From Sphingomonas phyllosphaerae (lineage in GTDB: Bacteria; Pseudomonadota; Alphaproteobacteria; Sphingomonadales; Sphingomonadaceae), in assembly GCF_029623345.1 (NCBI RefSeq), contig NZ_JAPYKH010000005.1, positions 180,764 through 244,763 of the forward strand: DNA of 64,000 bases. Reading direction: 5' to 3'. The position numbers and the translations under genes are program-made. How positions within the stretch are numbered: position 1 is the first letter of the stretch; each line of letters starts with the position of its first letter. Shown here in pieces: positions 53,270-63,186 of this stretch. A model generated the notes under the pieces. It ran no database searches. It worked only from the letters and a program-made list of their open reading frames with translations, and had not been told where the DNA came from.

Positions 53270-54526
53270 TCAGATCGTCTTCATCACCAGCGAGGCGTTG
53301 GTGCCGCCGAAGCCGAAGCTGTTGTTGAGCACCGCACGCACCTCACGCTTGCGCGCGACATGCGGCACGAGGTCGACGCCCTCGGCACCCTCGGACGGGT
53401 TGTCGAGGTTGAGCGTCGGCGGCACGATCTGGTCGCGCATCGCCAGGATGCAGAAGATGCTCTCCACCGCACCCGCACCGCCGAGCAGATGACCGATCGC
53501 CGATTTGGTCGAGCTCATCGACAGCCCACCAACGGCATCCCCGAACAACCGCTTGACCGCGCCCAGCTCGATCATGTCCGCCATGGTCGAGGTGCCGTGC
53601 GCGTTGATATAGTCGATGTCCGATAGCGCGAGGCCCGACTTGCGCATCGCCATCTCCATCGCGCGATACGCGCCCGATCCTTCCGGCTCGGGCGCGGTGA
53701 CGTGGAAGGCGTCTCCTGACAGGCCGTAACCGATCACCTCGGCATAGATCTTCGCGCCGCGCGCCTTGGCCCGCTCATATTCCTCGAGCACGACCACGCC
53801 CGCGCCCTCGCCCATGACGAAGCCGTCGCGGTCACGGTCATAGGGGCGGCTGGCCTGTTCCGGCCGGTCGTTGAAGCTGGTGTTGAGCGCGCGCGCCGCG
53901 GCGAAGCCGGCGATGCCGATCGGGCAGACCGTGCTCTCCGACCCACCCGCAAGCATCACGTCAGCGTCGTCCAGCGCGATCATCCGCGCGGCGTCGCCGA
54001 TCGAGTGCGCACCGGTCGAGCAGGCGGTGACGACCGCATGGTTCGGCCCCATCAACCCGTATTTGATCGAGACCTGGCCCGAGATCAGGTTGATCAGCCG
54101 GCCGTGGACGAAATGTGGGCTGACTCGCTTCGGTCCTTTCTCGGCCAGCACGAGCGACTCGCTCTCGATCCCTGGCAGGCCGCCGATGCCCGAGCCGATC
54201 GAGCAGCCGGCGCGGAACCGCGCCGCCTCGCTCATCTCGGTGAGCCCGGCATCCTCAAGCGCCTGGCCGGCCGCGTCGATGCCGTAGACGATGAAGGGAT
54301 CGACCTGGCGCTGGACCTTGTGATCGACACGCTTGTCAGGATCGAAGCCCCAGGGATGGTCCGCGGGCTTCACCTCGCACGCGATCGTGCACTTCTGATC
54401 CGACGCGTCGAAGCGGGTGATCGGGCCGGCGCCCGACTTGCCCGCGATCAGATTGGCCCAGCAGGTCTCCACGTCGGCCCCGAGCGGGGTGACGAGGCCA
54501 AGACCGGTGACGACGACACGGCGCAT
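53270..54526 (-). CDS. fabF: 3-oxoacyl-ACP synthase II (FabF)
   Basis: 418 residues from ATG 54526 (MRRVVVTGLGLVTPLG) with GAAGGA upstream; the longer open frame is not needed. FabF condenses malonyl-ACP with acyl-ACP in chain elongation. The catalytic Cys is in VTACSTGAHSIG (about residue 165), the two His in INAHGTSTMA (about residue 308) and AIGHLLGGAGA (about residue 344), and the glycine-rich NNSFGFGGTNASL closes the fold. It follows acpP after a hairpin that may lower its expression relative to acpP. Confidence 0.96.
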   Translation of the reverse strand: MRRVVVTGLGLVTPLGADVETCWANLIAGKSGAGPITRFDASDQKCTIACEVKPADHPWGFDPDKRVDHKVQRQVDPFIVYGIDAAGQALEDAGLTEMSEAARFRAGCSIGSGIGGLPGIESESLVLAEKGPKRVSPHFVHGRLINLISGQVSIKYGLMGPNHAVVTACSTGAHSIGDAARMIALDDADVMLAGGSESTVCPIGIAGFAAARALNTSFNDRPEQASRPYDRDRDGFVMGEGAGVVVLEEYERAKARGAKIYAEVIGYGLSGDAFHVTAPEPEGSGAYRAMEMAMRKSGLALSDIDYINAHGTSTMADMIELGAVKRLFGDAVGGLSMSSTKSAIGHLLGGAGAVESIFCILAMRDQIVPPTLNLDNPSEGAEGVDLVPHVARKREVRAVLNNSFGFGGTNASLVMKTI

Positions 54527-54579
54527 AGACTTTCCTTCTTCACCGGCGCTGCGCCACGCGTCGCGCTGCCGGCTCTCGC

Positions 54580-54622
54580 AAACGAAACGGCTCCCCACCC
54601 TCTGGTCGAGGACAGGGAGCCG
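54580..54622 (-). terminator. Hairpin between acpP and fabF (attenuator/terminator)
   Basis: On the minus strand GCGGCTCCC pairs with GGGAGCCG (54615-54622 with 54588-54595), with an inner CCTC/GAGG pairing, and is followed by GTTTCGTTT. It lies about 40 bases after the acpP stop. A partial terminator here would make more acpP than fabF transcript, as ACP is needed in excess. Confidence 0.6.
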
Positions 54623-54663
54623 CTCAGATCAGCTCGCTGGAGCGGGAGGTCTCCCCCCGTTCC

Positions 54664-54900
54664 TCAGCCCTTGTGCTCGTCGATATAGGTGATCGCGTCC
54701 TTCACGGTCGAGATCTTCTCGGCCGCATCGTCGGGAATCTCGACGCCGAACTCTTCCTCGAACGCCATCACCAGCTCGACGATGTCGAGGCTGTCCGCGC
54801 CCAGATCGTCGATGAAGCTGGCGTCCTCGGTGACCTTGTCGGCCTCGACGCCGAGATGCTCGACGACGATCTTCTTCACGCGGTCGGCGGTCTCGCTCAT
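54664..54900 (-). CDS. acpP: Acyl carrier protein
   Basis: 78 residues, the standard ACP. The phosphopantetheine attachment Ser lies in [19 protein letters not shown] (Ser37 by count). The acidic helix II and C-terminal [14 protein letters not shown] are typical. The upstream gap (54901-55031) contains TTGCCA, 17 bases, TACCTG on the minus strand, a possible but weak promoter of its own, which would fit the high demand for ACP. Confidence 0.98.
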   Translation of the reverse strand: MSETADRVKKIVVEHLGVEADKVTEDASFIDDLGADSLDIVELVMAFEEEFGVEIPDDAAEKISTVKDAITYIDEHKG

Positions 54901-55031
54901 AGCTTTCCCTCTTTCAATTGGGGGGTAGGTTTCGAATTGCTGAACGCAGGTAGAACGGGCTCGCTCCCGTGGCAAGGGTGCGAATGGCTCGCGACACCCT
55001 CCTGCGCCCTGCCGTTCACCGCCTCAGCGGC

Positions 55032-55769
55032 TCAGATCATCGCCATGCCGCCGTTGACGTGCACCGTCTGCCCGGTGACGTAACCGGCCTCGCGCGACGC
55101 CAGATACACCACCGCAGCGGCGATGTCCTCGCCGCAGCCGAGGTCGCCTGCGGGGATGCGTCCGAGCAGCGCGCTCTTCTGCGCCTCGGGCAGCCCGTCG
55201 GTCATCGCCGAGCGGATGAAGCCCGGCGCGACGCAGTTGACCGTGATGTTGCGGCTGGCCAGCTCCTGCGCGAGCGCCTTGGACATGCCGACCAGACCGG
55301 CCTTGGAGGCGGCGTAATTGGCCTGCCCGGGGTTGCCGGTCTGCCCCACCACCGAGGTGATCGAGACGACGCGGCCGAAGCGCGCCTTCATCATCGGCTT
55401 GGCGGCGGCGCGGATCAGGCGGAAGGCGGCTTCAAGATTGACCCGGATAACCTGGTCCCATTCGTCGTCCTTCATCCGCATGGCGAGATTGTCGCGCGTG
55501 ACGCCGGCGTTGTTGACGAGCACGTCGAGCTTGCCGAGCGCCTCGACCGCGCGCGGCACCAGCGCGTCGACCGCGGCCGCGTCGGACAGGTCGCAGGCGA
55601 GCGCGACATGGTCACCGCCGAGCTCGTCGCGGAAGTGCTCCAGCTTGTCGGCGTTCGAGCCCGACAGCGCGAGGCGCGCGCCCTGCCCGGCAAGCCCCCG
55701 CGCGATGGCGGAGCCGATCCCGCCGGAGGCGCCGGTGACCAGCGCGGTCATGCCTGTGAGATCGAACAT
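55032..55769 (-). CDS. fabG: 3-oxoacyl-ACP reductase FabG
   Basis: 245 residues. FabG reduces 3-oxoacyl-ACP with NADPH. Short-chain dehydrogenase motifs: ALVTGASGGIGSAIA (cofactor loop, about residues 9-23), NNAGVTRD, the catalytic Ser in SITSVVGQTGNPGQ, Tyr/Lys in YAASKAG (about residue 152), and NCVAPGFIRSAMTD. The C-terminal GYVTGQTVHVNGGMAMI is diagnostic of FabG rather than other SDRs. Second gene of the split fab cluster; fabD is 1.2 kb away beyond a divergent acyltransferase gene. Confidence 0.96.
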   Translation of the reverse strand: MFDLTGMTALVTGASGGIGSAIARGLAGQGARLALSGSNADKLEHFRDELGGDHVALACDLSDAAAVDALVPRAVEALGKLDVLVNNAGVTRDNLAMRMKDDEWDQVIRVNLEAAFRLIRAAAKPMMKARFGRVVSITSVVGQTGNPGQANYAASKAGLVGMSKALAQELASRNITVNCVAPGFIRSAMTDGLPEAQKSALLGRIPAGDLGCGEDIAAAVVYLASREAGYVTGQTVHVNGGMAMI

Positions 55770-55930
55770 CGTGCCTCCTCATATCTGGCCTGACGCTTTA
55801 TCGCCTCCGATCCGGTCGGCAAGCCCGCAATGAGACGCGGGAGTGCCGTGACAAAGCGCCGGCGGCCCCGCTAGGATTGACCTACGTCGCTTATACCGAG
55901 GGGAGGTGTGAGCGGCGTGGGGGAACGAGG

Positions 55931-57013
55931 ATGACGAGCATCGCGGGTGCCAGCGTCGCGGGGGCGAGCGCGGGTAACGAGGCCGAGCGAACCGACGGCG
56001 CGTTGCCGCGCGGCGGACGCGACCGCGCCGTCGATGGATGGCGTGCGATCGCCGCGCTGTTCGTCGTTGTCGCGCATGCCGCGACGTTCCGCTTCGGCGC
56101 AGCTGAGGGCGCGCTCGCGCACGTTGCGCAGCGGCTGGCGACGCCGCTGGCGCAGACGGGCGTTCAGATCTTCTTCGTCATCAGCGGCTATATCATCACC
56201 GCGCTGATGATGCGCGAGCGTCAGGCCAGCGGTCGCGTCGACCTCGCCGCGTTCTACACCCGGCGCAGCTGCCGCATCCTGCCGCCGCTGCTGGTCTATT
56301 ACGCCAGCCTCGTCTTGCTGGACGCGAGCGGCGCACTGTCGCTGCCGCGAACGAGCTTGGTATCCTCCGCCAGCTTCTCCTGCAACACCGGGATCGTCGA
56401 CTGTCATTGGTGGGTGGCCCATACCTGGTCGCTCGCGGTGGAGGAGCAATTCTATCTCGCCTGGCCGATGCTCTTCGTGCTGGTGGCACCGCTGCTGCGC
56501 GCGCGATTGCTCGCCTTCGGCGTGATCGCATGTGGCGTCGCCGTCGCGTTGCGGCCGGGCGTATTCCACAGCAACGCCACGTCGTTCGGCTGCATCGCCG
56601 CTGGTGCGCTCTATGCCTCGAGCGCCGCGCTGCGCCACATGGTTCAGCGCGCCCGTGCCACCGCGCCGTGGCTCGCCGCGGTCGCGCTGCTGGTCGTTGC
56701 GCCACTCACCCGCTTCGACGCCGCCGTGGCGGTGTTCCTGCCACCGCTCGTCACCTATGTCGTCTTCTGCGGGAATGCGTTGCCGTGGGTACGCGCGATC
56801 TTGAGTGCTCCGCCGCTCCAGCTGGTCGGCGCGGCGTCGTACAGCCTGTACCTCTGGCAGCAGCTTTTCCTGGCACAGCCGCGTCATTACGCGGCGGACG
56901 CGCCGTCGCTCCTGCTGCTGCCATTCGTGGTGCTGGCATCGGTGTGGCTGGTCGAGCGCCCGGCGATCACGCTCGGCCGCCGGCTTTCACGTCGCCTTGT
57001 GGTCGCGGCGTGA
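55931..57013 (+). CDS. Acyltransferase family 3 membrane protein
   Basis: 360 residues from an ATG with ACGAGG upstream. Acyltransferase_3 proteins transfer acetyl or other acyl groups to surface glycans across the membrane. The family N-terminus RAVDGWRAIAALFVVVAHA includes the catalytic-type His, then GVQIFFVISGYIITALM, FYTRRSCRILPPLL and WSLAVEEQFYLAWP. About ten hydrophobic segments follow, ending with SYSLYLWQQLF and a basic tail. It is inserted in opposite orientation between fabD and fabG; its stop abuts the fabD stop with no gap. The target glycan is unknown. Confidence 0.92.
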   Translation: MTSIAGASVAGASAGNEAERTDGALPRGGRDRAVDGWRAIAALFVVVAHAATFRFGAAEGALAHVAQRLATPLAQTGVQIFFVISGYIITALMMRERQASGRVDLAAFYTRRSCRILPPLLVYYASLVLLDASGALSLPRTSLVSSASFSCNTGIVDCHWWVAHTWSLAVEEQFYLAWPMLFVLVAPLLRARLLAFGVIACGVAVALRPGVFHSNATSFGCIAAGALYASSAALRHMVQRARATAPWLAAVALLVVAPLTRFDAAVAVFLPPLVTYVVFCGNALPWVRAILSAPPLQLVGAASYSLYLWQQLFLAQPRHYAADAPSLLLLPFVVLASVWLVERPAITLGRRLSRRLVVAA

Positions 57014-57973
57014 TCAAAGGCGCTTAAGCAGCGCCTCGACGTCGTCCATCGACACCACGCTGACCGCCTCGACGTCGGGCGCGATGCGCTTGACCATCGG
57101 CGCGAGCACCTTGCCGCCGAACTCGACGAATTCGGTCACCCCCGCCTCCACCATCGCCAGCACCGACTCGCGCCAGCGCACGCGGCCGGTCACCTGCTCG
57201 ACCAGCAGCCGCCGGATTGCGCCGGGGTCGGCCACCGCGGCGGCGTCGACATTGGCGTAGACCGGCACCAGCGGCGCGCGCAGCTCGGCCTCGGCCAGCG
57301 CCACCTCCATCGCGCGCGCGGCGTCCTCCATCAGCGAACAGTGGAACGGCGCCGACACCGGCAGCAGCACCGCGCGCTTGGCACCCAGCTCATTCGCCAA
57401 CGCGACCGCGCGCTCGACCGCGACGCGATGCCCCGAGATCACCACCTGCGACGGATCATTGTCGTTGGCGACGGTGCAGACCAGCGGCTCGCCGCCCTCG
57501 GCCAGGATCGAATCGACAGCGGCGCCCGCGATCGTCTCGGCCTTGGCAACGTCGGCGCCGAGCAGCGCCGCCATCGCCCCCTCGCCCACCGGCACCGCCG
57601 CCTGCATCGCGCGACCGCGCCGCTTGAGCAGCCGCGCCGTCGTGGCGAGGTCGAAGGTCTCGGCCGCGCACAGAGCGGAATACTCGCCGAGCGAGTGGCC
57701 GGCGACGTAATCGGCCTTGTCGGCGAGCGCGACGCCGCCCTCCTGTGTCAGCACCCGCAGCGTGGCGATGGCGTTGGCCATGATCGCGGGCTGCGCGTTC
57801 TCGGTCAGCGTAAGCTCGTCGGCGGGTCCCTCGGCCATCAGCCGGCGCAGATGCTGGCCGAGCGCCTCGTCGACTTCGCCGAACACCGCCCGCGCCACCG
57901 CCGACGCATCAGCGAGCGCAGCGCCCATGCCGACCGCCTGGCTGCCCTGACCGGGGAAGATGAACGCGAGCAT
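57014..57973 (-). CDS. fabD: Malonyl-CoA:ACP transacylase FabD
   Basis: 319 residues from ATG 57973 (MLAFIFPGQGSQAVGMG). FabD loads malonate onto ACP. The active-site Ser is in VAGHSLGEYSALCAAE (about residue 95), preceded by TENAQPAIMANAIATLRVL; the catalytic His lies in VSAPFHCSLMEDAARAM, and GGKVLAPMVKRI is typical. It is divergent from rpsF and is separated from the fabG-acpP-fabF genes by the acyltransferase gene, unlike the contiguous enterobacterial order. Confidence 0.96.
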   Translation of the reverse strand: MLAFIFPGQGSQAVGMGAALADASAVARAVFGEVDEALGQHLRRLMAEGPADELTLTENAQPAIMANAIATLRVLTQEGGVALADKADYVAGHSLGEYSALCAAETFDLATTARLLKRRGRAMQAAVPVGEGAMAALLGADVAKAETIAGAAVDSILAEGGEPLVCTVANDNDPSQVVISGHRVAVERAVALANELGAKRAVLLPVSAPFHCSLMEDAARAMEVALAEAELRAPLVPVYANVDAAAVADPGAIRRLLVEQVTGRVRWRESVLAMVEAGVTEFVEFGGKVLAPMVKRIAPDVEAVSVVSMDDVEALLKRL

Positions 57974-58069
57974 CGTGCCTCTCCTTGGAAAGGCTGCGCT
58001 GCTAGGGCGGCACCCGGGAGCGGTCAACCGGCGCAGCCGCGCGAGGGGACGCGCAGGGGAGCTGGGGAC

Positions 58070-58098
58070 TTGCGCGCGCGGCGGCTTTGCGTCATAGC
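58070..58098 (+). promoter_or_regulatory. Possible promoter of the rpsF operon
   Basis: TTGCGC (58070-58075), 17 bases, CATAGC (58093-58098), 36 bases ahead of the S6:S18 hairpin. The -35 fits partly and the -10 weakly. It is proposed because the position is right and spacing is exact. Confidence 0.35.
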
Positions 58099-58133
58099 GC
58101 GCGCTCTCGGGGCGGGAAGCTTACGGCTTCTTC

Positions 58134-58167
58134 CGCCCCTTGTTGTTGCACGACAGCCGGAGGGGCG
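58134..58167 (+). ncRNA. S6:S18-binding leader hairpin of rpsF-rpsR
   Basis: CGCCCCT (58134-58140) pairs with AGGGGCG (58161-58167), and TGTTGT (58141-58146) with ACGACA (58150-58155) under a TGC loop. Between the helices on the 3' side is the bulge GCCGG (58156-58160), which contains CCG. A hairpin over a lower stem with a CCG-containing 3' bulge is the published S6:S18 complex-binding structure by which these proteins repress their own mRNA; CCG mimics helix 22 of 16S rRNA. It lies 48 bases ahead of the rpsF ATG, the expected place. Confidence 0.75.
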
Positions 58168-58215
58168 TGGCACATGGGGTGCCCGTCAGCGATCGGCCAA
58201 CGAAGAGGTACATGC

Positions 58216-58653
58216 ATGGCTCTGTACGAGCACGTGTTCCTTGCGCGCCAGGATCTGGCACAGGCGCAAGTGGACGCGCTGGCGGAAGCCGCGACCAAGG
58301 TGGTCACCGACCAAGGCGGCACGGTCGTCAAGACCGAGACGTGGGGGCTGCGCAGCCTCGCCTATCGCATCGCGAAGAACCGCAAGGCGCATTACGTGAT
58401 GCTCGAGATCGACGCGCCGGGCGACACCGTCGCCGAGCTGGAGCGTCAGACCAGCATCAACGAGGATGTGATCCGCTACATGACCGTCCGCGTCGACGAG
58501 CATGAGCAGGGCCCGACCGTGATGATGCGCAAGCAGGAGCGCGACCGCGAGCGCCGCGGCGAGCGCGGGGATCGGGGTGATCGTGGAGACCGGGGTGACC
58601 GGGGTGACCGCGGCGATCGTCCGCGTCGTGACCGCGAAGAGGAGATCGCATAA
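58216..58653 (+). CDS. rpsF: 30S ribosomal protein S6
   Basis: 145 residues from ATG 58216, with GAAGAGGT upstream. S6 pairs with S18 on the 30S platform. The fold is clear: [37 protein letters not shown] and [14 protein letters not shown]. After about residue 100 there is a charged, low-complexity tail with six GDR repeats (about residues 118-135) encoded by near-identical 9-base units, then [10 protein letters not shown]. Long arginine/aspartate tails occur on S6 in some alphaproteobacteria. The stop overlaps the rpsR start by one base (TAATG). Confidence 0.97.
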   Translation: MALYEHVFLARQDLAQAQVDALAEAATKVVTDQGGTVVKTETWGLRSLAYRIAKNRKAHYVMLEIDAPGDTVAELERQTSINEDVIRYMTVRVDEHEQGPTVMMRKQERDRERRGERGDRGDRGDRGDRGDRGDRPRRDREEEIA

Positions 58654-58877
58654 TGGCGCGCCCGTTTTTCCGCCGCCGCAAGTCGTGCCCGTTCAGCGCC
58701 AAGGATGCGCCCCGGATCGACTATAAGGACGTCCGTCTGCTCCAGGGCTTCGTGTCCGAGCGTGGCAAGATCGTCCCGTCGCGCATCACCTCGGTGAGCG
58801 CCAAGAAGCAGCGCGAGCTGGCGCAGGCGATCAAGCGTGCGCGCCACCTGGGCCTGCTGCCCTACGTCGTGAAGTAA
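58653..58877 (+). CDS. rpsR: 30S ribosomal protein S18
   Basis: 74 residues, usual length. S18 binds S6 and 16S rRNA. Typical segments are [38 protein letters not shown] and [22 protein letters not shown]. Together with S6 it binds the leader hairpin. rplI follows after 12 bases with an AAGGAGAAG ribosome binding site. Confidence 0.97.
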   Translation: MARPFFRRRKSCPFSAKDAPRIDYKDVRLLQGFVSERGKIVPSRITSVSAKKQRELAQAIKRARHLGLLPYVVK

Positions 58878-58889
58878 GGAGAAGAGCAG

Positions 58890-59483
58890 ATGGATATCAT
58901 CCTGCTTGAGCGCGTCGAGAAGCTCGGCGGCATCGGCGACGTGGTGAAGGTAAAGGACGGGTTCGCCCGTAACTACCTGCTGCCGAACAAGAAGGCGCTC
59001 CGCGCCAACGAGGCCAACCGCAAGGTGTTCGAGGCCAATCGCGCGCGCATCGAGGCCGACAACGCGTCGCGTCGCTCGGACGCGGAGAAGGAGGCCGGCT
59101 CGTTCAAGGATGCGCAGGTCACGCTGATCCGCCAGTCGTCGAACACCGGCCAGCTGTACGGCTCGGTTGCGGTGCGTGATCTGGTCGAGGCGCTCGAGGC
59201 CGACGGTCACAAGGTGACCAAGAGCCAGGTCGTGCTCGACCGTCCGATCAAGGCGATCGGCGTGTACGACGTGCGCGTGCAGCTCCACCCCGAGGTGGCA
59301 GTGATCGTGAAGGTCAACGTTGCGCGCTCGCCGGAAGAGGCCGACATGCAGGCGCAGGGCGTCGACGTCATGGCGCAGGTGTTCGAGGAAGGCCGCGACC
59401 AGGGCGGCTTCACCGAGGACTATGATCCCAACGCCGAGCCGGGCGCGACCGCGGAGGCGCAGGACGAACCGGCGCAGGGGTGA
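58890..59483 (+). CDS. rplI: 50S ribosomal protein L9
   Basis: 197 residues, longer than the ~150 of E. coli because of a C-terminal extension (about residue 150 onward, QGVDVMAQVFEEGRDQGGFTEDYDPNAEPG and an acidic end). The N-domain MDIILLERVEKLGGIGDVVKVKDGFARNYLLP and the central helix (EANRKVFEANRARIEADNA) are clear. L9 reaches across the ribosome surface and limits frameshifting. Last gene of the rpsF-rpsR-rplI operon, followed by a strong terminator. Confidence 0.97.
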   Translation: MDIILLERVEKLGGIGDVVKVKDGFARNYLLPNKKALRANEANRKVFEANRARIEADNASRRSDAEKEAGSFKDAQVTLIRQSSNTGQLYGSVAVRDLVEALEADGHKVTKSQVVLDRPIKAIGVYDVRVQLHPEVAVIVKVNVARSPEEADMQAQGVDVMAQVFEEGRDQGGFTEDYDPNAEPGATAEAQDEPAQG

Positions 59484-59510
59484 GCCCCGCGCTGCCGTTC
59501 GCGGTGAACA

Positions 59511-59551
59511 GAAAGGCCCGCCCGGAGCGATCCGGGCGGGCCTTTCCGTTT
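59511..59551 (+). terminator. Strong terminator of the rpsF-rpsR-rplI operon
   Basis: A perfect 16-base-pair stem, GAAAGGCCCGCCCGGA (59511-59526) with TCCGGGCGGGCCTTTC (59531-59546), GCGA loop, then CGTTT. The AAA/TTT at the base lets it work in both directions, so it may also end the small minus-strand gene at 59598. Confidence 0.95.
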
Positions 59552-59597
59552 GGGCGCCGTGGGGGGGTGGGGAAACGACGCCCGGGGAACTCTCTGT

Positions 59598-59675
59598 TTA
59601 GGGCACCGTCACGACGGCGCCAACCACCGCGGCGAGCGGGACAAGTGCGAGAACTAGCGGCATAATCTTGCTCAT
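59598..59675 (-). CDS. Candidate 25-residue single-span membrane peptide
   Basis: The frame encodes MSKIMPLVLALVPLAAVVGA followed by VVTVP: a short basic start and one hydrophobic helix. This reads like a genuine small membrane protein and not like a translated shadow, since the surrounding DNA has no larger gene. An AGGTCG lies about 8 bases upstream as a weak ribosome binding site. No function can be given. Absence of homologues would argue against it. Confidence 0.45.
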   Translation of the reverse strand: MSKIMPLVLALVPLAAVVGAVVTVP

Positions 59676-59898
59676 AGCGCGACCTGTTGTGCTGGATTGC
59701 CGGGGAGAATGCACACACCGCGCAAAGGTTGCGGCGGGCTGAACGAATAGCCGCTGCGACAAAGCGTTTCGCCGTGCGACGAGCGACGCTCCCGAGCGGA
59801 ACGCGCGTGATCCGGACGGGTTGAGCCTGCAGTGACGGCGACGGTGCACCGGATCGGGTGTGGCGGCTGCCTTGTGTGAGCGTAAGGACATCCGGATT

Positions 59899-60060
59899 GT
59901 GACCGCGTCGGACAGAGACAGGAGAGAGCGCGTCAGCGCGCTGGGCAAGGTGCTGCGCACGAGCGTGACGGTGCCGACCGACACCTATATCACACAAGAC
60001 ATCCCGCTGCTGCTAACGCGGCTATCGCAGGTGCCGGCGAGCGGGACGAAGCCAAAGTAG
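59899..60060 (+). CDS. Possible small protein, 53 residues (or 66 from 59860)
   Basis: From GTG 59899 the frame gives TASDRDRRERVSALGKVLR, then TSVTVPTDTYITQDIPLLLTRLSQVP and a short basic end. It has a balanced composition unlike the Arg/Pro-rich shadows elsewhere. AAGGA lies 12 bases upstream. An earlier GTG at 59860 would extend it. There is no recognisable domain, and it is read here only as a candidate. Confidence 0.35.
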   Translation: MTASDRDRRERVSALGKVLRTSVTVPTDTYITQDIPLLLTRLSQVPASGTKPK

Positions 60061-60081
60061 GTTTCGCGCCGCCACCTCACG

Positions 60082-60179
60082 GGGTCATCCCGAGCTTGTC
60101 TCGGGATTCATCGCCCCGCAATGGCCGCCTGGTTCATTCACGCGGCACCTTGGATCCTGAAACGAGTTCAGGATCACGC
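60082..60179. repeat. REP/BIME-like 98-bp inverted-repeat element
   Basis: Left arm 60082-60110 (GGGTCATCCCGAG...CGGGATTCA) and right arm 60151-60179 (TGGATCCTGAAAC...CAGGATCACGC). The arms differ more from one another (CCCGAG versus CCTGAA cores) than in the other copies, as if two subtypes were joined. It lies just past the mutL stop. Confidence 0.7.
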
Positions 60180-60204
60180 CAGTGGGGGCCATGGCGGCGC
60201 CCCG

Positions 60205-61983
<1,779 letters not shown>

Positions 61984-62076
61984 AGCGCAGCACCTAGCCC
62001 AAGCCGCCGCTTCCCGCGACCCCGCAGATAGAATTGCACGCATGATTCACGGCGGCGGCGCGCGGATCGGATATAG

Positions 62077-63171
<1,095 letters not shown>

Positions 63172-63186
63172 GCTCGAGGCGAGGAG

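Larger units (their letters stand above)
59484..60204. other. 721-base spacer between rplI and mutL
   Basis: Holds the rplI terminator, a 25-codon hydrophobic frame on the minus strand, a possible 50-65-codon frame on the plus strand and a REP-like element next to mutL. Its first half is less GC-rich than the flanking genes. No tRNA or recognisable structured RNA was seen. Confidence 0.6.
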
